Shown here one piece after another: positions 6,343 through 9,893 of a DNA stretch of 9,893 nucleotides (the stretch's first letter is position 1; each line of letters starts with the position of its first letter). The notes beneath the pieces were generated by a model. It made no database searches. It had not been told where the DNA came from and saw nothing but the letters and a program-made list of their open reading frames with translations. The translations under genes were made by a program, and so were the position numbers. This DNA is from Thermoguttaceae bacterium (GTDB taxonomy: Bacteria; Planctomycetota; Planctomycetia; Pirellulales; Thermoguttaceae), in contig JANLFZ010000155.1 of the NCBI GenBank assembly GCA_024653385.1, positions 1-9,893 of the forward strand. Reading direction: 5' to 3'.

Positions 6343-7731
6343 GTGATCACGCGCGCGCACTACCAAGGCGATCTGTCGGACCACGTCGCGCTGGCCGCTC
6401 ACCTGGCGCGCGCCGGGCTGAGTTCCGAGGCGGCCGCCGCCCGGGCCAGGCTCTTTTCGATCGCGCATGCGGCCTTGACCGAGGCCGGGTTCGACCCCCG
6501 GGCCGGATCGCCCAGGGCGTTCTACGTACCCGGGCGGATCGAGGTCCTCGGCAAGCACACCGACTACGCCGGCGGCCGGACCATGGTCGCGGCGGCCGAG
6601 CGGGGATTCTCGATCGTGGCCGCGCCGCGCCGAGACCGCCGGGTGCGCGTGATCGACGCCGTGCGGCGCGAGACGGCCGAGTTCGACCTCGATCCCGATT
6701 TGGTCCCGCGCGCCGGCCACTGGGCGAACTACCCGATGACGGTCGGCCGCCGCATCGCCCGCAACTTCCCCGGCCCGCTCGTCGGAGCCGACATCGCCCT
6801 GGCCAGCGATCTGCCGCCGGCGGCCGGCATGAGCAGCTCGAGCGCCATGATCGTGGCCCACTTCCTCGTGCTGGCCGACGCGAACCACTTGGACGAGCGG
6901 CCGGCCTACCATGGCGACATCGACAGCCTAACCGATCTGGCCGGGTACCTGGGAACGATCGAGAACGGCCAGACTTTCGGCACGCTCTTGGGCGACCGCG
7001 GCGTGGGGACGTTCGGCGGCAGCGAGGACCACACCGCGATCCTCTGCGCTCGGCCGGGACACGTGAGCCAATACCGGTACTGTCCGGTGCGGTTCGAGCG
7101 GGCCATGCCGGTCCCGCCGAAATACGCCTTCGCGGTGGCCGTTAGCGGCGTGGTCGCCGAAAAAATCGGCGCGGCGATGGAGAAGTACAACGCCGCGTCG
7201 CGCCTGGCGCGCCAGATCGTCGAGGCCTGGCGAAACGCCACCGGTCGCAACGACGCCTATCTGGCCGATATCCTGGCGAGCGCCCCGGACGCGGCCGAGC
7301 GGCTCGAAGCGATCCTCCGGACCGCGCGCTCCGAGGGAGCAAGCCCCGAGGCCCTCGTGACGCGGCTTGCGCACTTCGTCGCGGAGAACGACCGGATTCA
7401 GCCGGCCGCGGGCGACGCCCTGGCCCGGGGCGATCTGGCCGAGTTCGGCCGCCTCGTGGACCAGTCGCAGGACGCGGCGGAACGGTGGCTCGGGAACCAG
7501 GTGCCCGAGACGGTCTTTCTGGCCCGTGCCGCCCGGGAACACGGCGCGGCCGCCGCCTCGGCCTTCGGGGCCGGCTTCGGCGGCGCGGTCTGGGCCCTGG
7601 TCGAGCGCGATCGCGCGGGGCCTTGGCTCGATACATGGCGCAGCGCATACCACCGCCGGTACCCGGCCCGCGCCGGCCGATCGGACTTCTTTGTCACCGC
7701 CGCCGGTCCAGCCGCCTTCCGCCTCGGGTGA
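6343..7731 (+). CDS. Galactokinase-like GHMP kinase
   Basis: The 462-residue product starts at GTG 6343. It is a GHMP-superfamily small-molecule kinase that transfers phosphate from ATP to a sugar-like substrate in the cytoplasm. All superfamily motifs are present. The galactokinase signature is at 63-78 (P-G-R-I-E-V-L-G-K-H-T-D-Y-A-G-G). The ATP-binding loop is P158-P-A-A-G-M-S-S-S-S. E228-D229 within G-G-S-E-D-H, where D229 matches the catalytic base of galactokinases, follows. The C-terminal glycine motif is F408-G-A-G-F-G-G414. In characterised galactokinases the first motif reads G-E-H-T-D-Y and the glutamate contacts galactose; here it is K71, while R65, H72 and D74 are kept. The sugar may therefore not be galactose, and galK is not assigned. 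The protein is longer than typical galactokinases (about 380-400), with an N-terminal extension of roughly 55 residues and a helical insert near 300-380. No signal peptide is seen. Confidence 0.88.
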   Translation: MITRAHYQGDLSDHVALAAHLARAGLSSEAAAARARLFSIAHAALTEAGFDPRAGSPRAFYVPGRIEVLGKHTDYAGGRTMVAAAERGFSIVAAPRRDRRVRVIDAVRRETAEFDLDPDLVPRAGHWANYPMTVGRRIARNFPGPLVGADIALASDLPPAAGMSSSSAMIVAHFLVLADANHLDERPAYHGDIDSLTDLAGYLGTIENGQTFGTLLGDRGVGTFGGSEDHTAILCARPGHVSQYRYCPVRFERAMPVPPKYAFAVAVSGVVAEKIGAAMEKYNAASRLARQIVEAWRNATGRNDAYLADILASAPDAAERLEAILRTARSEGASPEALVTRLAHFVAENDRIQPAAGDALARGDLAEFGRLVDQSQDAAERWLGNQVPETVFLARAAREHGAAAASAFGAGFGGAVWALVERDRAGPWLDTWRSAYHRRYPARAGRSDFFVTAAGPAAFRLG

Positions 7732-7753
7732 AAAACCCGCGGCCCGGTCCGAG

Positions 7754-7862
7754 CGAAGGTCTCCTGAAGAGCCGAGCCACCGTCTCGACCGCAGCTCTCA
7801 CTCGGCGATCCGGCAGGGAGACCTTCGGTCGTCGGCGTGGCAAGGTCAGGAGACCTTGCCAC
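7754..7862. repeat. Nested inverted-repeat element between convergent genes
   Basis: The 235-nt gap between the kinase and toxin genes contains no gene I can support but has unusual symmetry. Outer arms CGAAGGTCTCC (7754-7764) and GGAGACCTTCG (7817-7827) match over 11 bp, with inner arms GCCGAG (7771-7776) and CTCGGC (7801-7806) nested inside. Immediately after is a perfect hairpin: GTGGCAAGGTC (7837-7847), a 4-nt loop, GACCTTGCCAC (7852-7862). In addition AAGGTCTCCTGA (7756-7767) is exactly complementary to TCAGGAGACCTT (7846-7857), so the two structures can exchange partners. A 14-nt palindrome (arms AGAACG and CGTTCT, 7875-7888) follows. No T-run follows either arm, so a classical terminator is not shown. 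It may be a REP-like or small non-autonomous repeat, or an RNA structure ending convergent transcripts. Confidence 0.7.
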
Positions 7863-7966
7863 AGCGCGAGGAAAAGAACGCACGTTCTATCCATGCAGAC
7901 GGTGCCATCCACTCGGCAAGTTTGCCCGCCGCGGCCATGCCGACGCAATGCAACGGACTGGCTCGA

Positions 7967-8311
7967 CTAGACACCACGCCCCATGAGCTTATCCAACTCA
8001 GCAAGCACCTCCGTCAAGGCTTGCGGACTGATACTCCCCAGTCGCTCCTCGATACGGTGACGATCAACGGCACGAAGCTGGAAGACGAGCGCCACGGAGG
8101 CCTGCCGCAGCCTATTCTCGGCCGTCGGGAGAATCAGCGTGGTGCCCGGGAACCGCATCGCCCCTCGTGCAGTCGTCAAGGGCACGACGAGCACGACCGG
8201 CAGGCCGGCGCCGTAGCGGTCATCCTGGACGATGATGGCCGGGCGGCGACCACCCTGTTCATGCCCGTTGGCGGGAGGTAACCGCACCCAGTAGATATCG
8301 CCAACCCTCAC
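7967..8311 (-). CDS. MazF/PemK-type toxin (mRNA interferase)
   Basis: From GTG 8311 the product has 114 residues, the usual length of MazF-family endoribonucleases, which cut mRNA at short sequences and stop growth when unopposed. Family motifs are present in order. First is the GDIYWVRLPP opening strand. Then comes E18-Q-G-G-R22-R-P24, where the conserved arginine is catalytic in characterised members. P44-L-T46-T47 holds the conserved threonine. A78-x-x-R80-A-V-D core strand region and L91-G-S-I-S-P near the C-terminus complete the pattern. The frame extends back to an ATG at 8365, but that would lie inside the antitoxin gene and add a non-family N-terminus. GTG 8311 overlaps the antitoxin stop (GTGA) and has GGGAG 5 nt upstream, so translation is probably coupled. 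The gene is intact with no sign of decay. It converges on the kinase gene. Substrate sequence cannot be predicted. Confidence 0.88.
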   Translation of the reverse strand: MRVGDIYWVRLPPANGHEQGGRRPAIIVQDDRYGAGLPVVLVVPLTTARGAMRFPGTTLILPTAENRLRQASVALVFQLRAVDRHRIEERLGSISPQALTEVLAELDKLMGRGV

Positions 8312-8514
8312 GGCTGCTCCCACCGGTCGATCATCGACCAGGCTTCGTCGCTTGCAGCCTCCCATTGGGCGAGTTCCGCCTGCAACTGGGGCGTGAGTTG
8401 GGCGGGCTCCAGAACGATCCCGACGCGCGCACCGTCAGGCAGCGGCGTTTCGCTCTGCGGAACCACAACCCCATTCCGGACAATCCCGGGAATCACGGTA
8501 GGCTCGGCTGCCAC
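8308..8514 (-). CDS. Small antitoxin paired with the MazF-type toxin
   Basis: The product has 68 residues from GTG 8514, which is preceded by AGGAGG at 6 nt. Residues about 7-36 (VIPGIVRNGVVVP, then PLPDGARVGIVL) read as a compact beta unit like that of DUF104 or AbrB/MazE-type antitoxin N-termini. Residues about 41-66 are an acidic, tryptophan-containing helix (EAASDEAWSMIDRW), the kind of tail that occupies the active site of the partner toxin. Gene order (antitoxin first), a 4-nt overlap with the toxin, and a palindrome in the promoter all fit a self-regulating type II module. Family membership is less certain than for the toxin, because the sequence is short and divergent; the pairing itself is well supported by context. 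Confidence 0.82.
   Translation of the reverse strand: MAAEPTVIPGIVRNGVVVPQSETPLPDGARVGIVLEPAQLTPQLQAELAQWEAASDEAWSMIDRWEQP
8317..8321 (-). promoter_or_regulatory. Ribosome binding site for the toxin
   Basis: On the minus strand GGGAG lies 5 nt before GTG 8311, within the last codons of the antitoxin gene. Together with the GTGA stop-start overlap it decides the toxin start and suggests coupled translation. Confidence 0.6.
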
Positions 8515-8520
8515 GGTAAG

Positions 8521-8526
8521 CCTCCT
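8521..8526 (-). promoter_or_regulatory. Ribosome binding site for the antitoxin
   Basis: On the minus strand AGGAGG lies 6 nt before GTG 8514. It is stronger than the GGGAG site of the toxin, which would favour more antitoxin than toxin. Confidence 0.7.
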
Positions 8527-8549
8527 CGAATTCCTGCTCGCACCACACG

Positions 8550-8578
8550 GTCCGCGTGCAGTGTATTGTAGTGCGGAC
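8550..8578. promoter_or_regulatory. Operator-like palindrome over the toxin-antitoxin promoter
   Basis: Arms GTCCGC (8550-8555) and GCGGAC (8573-8578) are perfect complements 17 nt apart and bracket the -10 hexamer of the toxin-antitoxin promoter. Type II modules of this kind are typically repressed by the antitoxin or the complex bound to such a site. Binding is inferred. Confidence 0.5.
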
Positions 8579-8594
8579 GTACCCAGACTGTCCA
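8565..8594 (-). promoter_or_regulatory. Promoter of the toxin-antitoxin pair
   Basis: On the minus strand TGGACA (8594-8589) and TACAAT (8570-8565) are separated by 18 nt. Each hexamer matches five of six bases of the sigma-70-type consensus. The -10 ends 50 nt before the antitoxin start codon. This is the strongest promoter candidate in the window. Confidence 0.65.
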
Positions 8595-8668
8595 GGTTGG
8601 CTCCTTGGCCAATGCGTGTCGGGAACTTGGTTCATGGAACGGCCACGGAACGCCGCCGGGACGTGGCA

Positions 8669-8686
8669 GGCGTTCAGTCGAACGCC
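8669..8686 (-). terminator. Hairpin across the stop codon of the beta-helix gene (possible terminator)
   Basis: GGCGTTC (8669-8675) and GAACGCC (8680-8686) form a perfect 7-bp stem with a 4-nt loop that includes part of the stop codon region. A further GAACGCC at 8648-8654 could pair with the same 8669-8675 arm instead. No T-run follows on the minus strand, so termination by this hairpin is only possible, not shown. Confidence 0.3.
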
Positions 8687-9893
8687 CTGGGGACCGGGGG
8701 CAGGCCCTTCGTCATCGACGGCGGCGAGGTGCGACCCGCCTTGGTGTAATCGAACGGCACGAAGCCCAGCTTCGTGATGGCCGGCGACTCGGGCTTCAGG
8801 CGGAAGTCGCCCGCCCGGGCATCGACAAACAGCGGGTCGGCCACGAGGCTGTGCTGGTCCTGCCCGTGCTTCTTGCGCCACGCCTCGAAGTCCATGTCCT
8901 TGGCGAACATCACGGGCTTGCCGTCGGCGTGCCAATAAAGATTGTGGTCGAGGGTGTAGTAGCCTTCCTTGTGGGTGCCCCAGCCGCCGCCGAGGATGTA
9001 GCCGCGGTCGTAGAGGACGATGTTCCGCTCGAAGGTGAACGAGGTGTGCACATCGCGGCGGTCGTTGCGGCGGATCATGCATTCCTGTCCGAAGGCGAAG
9101 ATGTTGTTCCGCACGAGGTTGTTCTTGCCGTAGTGCTGGTCGAAGCCCCCGTCCTTGGTGTGGTGGACGAGGTTATCGTGCAGCACGATGTCGGTCGAGC
9201 CCTCGTCGGTGTACAGTCCCCAGCCGCCGTAGCTGAACGAGTGGACGTGGTGGATGTGGTTGTGGTGGATGGTCGTGCCGGGCTGGATGCCCAGCGAGTA
9301 CACCCCGCCCATGTCGGAAAGCACGCCTTGGCCGATGGTGTGCAGATGGTTGTACGCGATCTCGTTGTGATGGGCGGGCGACGGCCCGTAGCCCCACACC
9401 CAGCCCAACGACACCGCCGTGTAGTAGAGGTCGAAGATGTCGTTGTGGAGGACCTTGTTGTGGGGGCTCTTGCCGATCCAGACGCCGACGGCCGGGGGGT
9501 GCAATCGGCCGGCGTGGGCGATCGTGCAGTTCTCGATGGTGTGATGCGAGGCGAGTCCCTCCGGGTCCTTGCTCACCTCGTGCGACTCGCGCCATTGGCC
9601 CGCGCCGGCAAACCCCACCTTGACGCCACCGGCCCCCAGGTCGAACATCTCGCAGTTGCGCACCGCGTTGTGCTTGCACCCGGTTCCGAAGCCGATCGCA
9701 TAGCCGCCCGTGTGGCGGATGCAGCAGCCGTCGATCGTCACATGGCGGGCCCCGAAGGCCGTGATGGCCTCCGGCACGCCGACGGCCGCCTGGGGCACGC
9801 TCATGCCCTTGGGCCCCAAGAGCCAGTTCGCGTGGGCCAGCGTCAATCCTCGGAGTTCCACGTGCTCGACCCACTTGTGCCCGGCCACGTCGC
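8674..9893 (-). CDS. Right-handed parallel beta-helix protein (5' end missing)
   Basis: The frame is open from the right edge to a stop at 8674, giving about 406 visible codons. The true start lies outside: the visible part opens with VEHVELRGLTLAHANW, which is typical of the middle of such proteins. The GTG at 9888 has no start signal of its own. Many short coils of strand-turn-strand with N-x-I or H-N-x-I steps are seen (HHNEIAYNHLHTIG, HHNHIHHVHSF, LVRNNIFAFG), as in pectate-lyase-like beta-helix families. Highly characteristic segments are G-G-W-G-L-Y-T-D-E-G-S followed by K-D-G-G-F-D-Q-H-Y-G-K, and near the C-terminus A-D-P-L-F-V-D then G-D-F-R-L-K-P-x-S-P-A. Relatives are usually exported and associated with polysaccharide lyases or binding proteins, but no lyase catalytic set can be confirmed. 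It is separated from the toxin-antitoxin genes by about 160 nt and runs in the same direction. Confidence 0.88.
   Translation of the reverse strand, partial: DVAGHKWVEHVELRGLTLAHANWLLGPKGMSVPQAAVGVPEAITAFGARHVTIDGCCIRHTGGYAIGFGTGCKHNAVRNCEMFDLGAGGVKVGFAGAGQWRESHEVSKDPEGLASHHTIENCTIAHAGRLHPPAVGVWIGKSPHNKVLHNDIFDLYYTAVSLGWVWGYGPSPAHHNEIAYNHLHTIGQGVLSDMGGVYSLGIQPGTTIHHNHIHHVHSFSYGGWGLYTDEGSTDIVLHDNLVHHTKDGGFDQHYGKNNLVRNNIFAFGQECMIRRNDRRDVHTSFTFERNIVLYDRGYILGGGWGTHKEGYYTLDHNLYWHADGKPVMFAKDMDFEAWRKKHGQDQHSLVADPLFVDARAGDFRLKPESPAITKLGFVPFDYTKAGRTSPPSMTKGLPPVPRAFD

Noticed and set aside
4551..6350. A 599-residue open frame on the minus strand opposite the propeller gene
   Set aside because: It covers the propeller gene antisense, has no family motif, and its existence follows from the GC-rich codon pattern of the real gene.
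7837..7862. Intrinsic terminator for the kinase gene
   Set aside because: The hairpin is perfect but no T-run follows it on either strand, and it belongs to the larger repeat structure.
7967..8365. A longer toxin start at ATG 8365
   Set aside because: It would place 18 extra non-family residues inside the antitoxin frame; GTG 8311 has a ribosome site, a stop-start overlap and the expected family N-terminus.
1..9893. CRISPR array, tRNA, rRNA, transposase or insertion-sequence ends
   Set aside because: No regularly spaced direct repeats, RNA gene cores, transposase motifs or paired terminal repeats with target duplications were seen; the pRiA4b-type gene alone does not show a mobile element.

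Overview
This is a GC-rich (about two-thirds G+C by eye) stretch of bacterial chromosome. It most resembles a member of the Planctomycetota. The main reasons are two adjacent Gfo/Idh/MocA oxidoreductases with Tat-type leaders, a secreted beta-propeller protein with a carboxypeptidase-regulatory-like front domain, a secreted-type right-handed beta-helix protein, and loosely spaced genes. The assignment is an inference from gene style. No rRNA or other marker gene is present.

Layout. On the minus strand, right to left from 3732 to 1, lie Gfo/Idh/MocA gene A (3732-2509), Gfo/Idh/MocA gene B (2427-1027), and the start of a pRiA4b ORF-3 family gene (1021 to the left edge, incomplete), which begins 5 nt after gene B ends. 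Each oxidoreductase gene has its own candidate promoter with the same -10 hexamer (TAGGAT) and a 17-nt spacer. Divergent from these, on the plus strand, are a small single-pass membrane protein of unknown function (3941-4591), the secreted beta-propeller protein (4653-6233) and a galactokinase-like GHMP kinase (6343-7731). A short convergent intergenic region (7732-7966) holds an elaborate set of inverted repeats. A MazF/PemK-type toxin with a small antitoxin follows on the minus strand (8514-7967), with promoter, operator-like palindrome, strong ribosome binding site and a 4-nt gene overlap. The right edge is the C-terminal part of a beta-helix protein (8674 to beyond 9893).

How it fits together. 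The exported oxidoreductases, propeller protein, beta-helix protein and sugar-kinase-like enzyme suggest a carbohydrate-handling neighbourhood. No substrate can be named, and co-regulation across the divergent intergenic region is not shown. The toxin-antitoxin pair and the pRiA4b-type gene look like accessory cargo. I did not find a clearly new multi-gene system. The most interesting items are the Glu-to-Lys change in the sugar-binding motif of the kinase, the nested inverted-repeat element at 7754-7862, the compact toxin-antitoxin control region, and the long uncharacterised N-terminal part of the pRiA4b-type protein.
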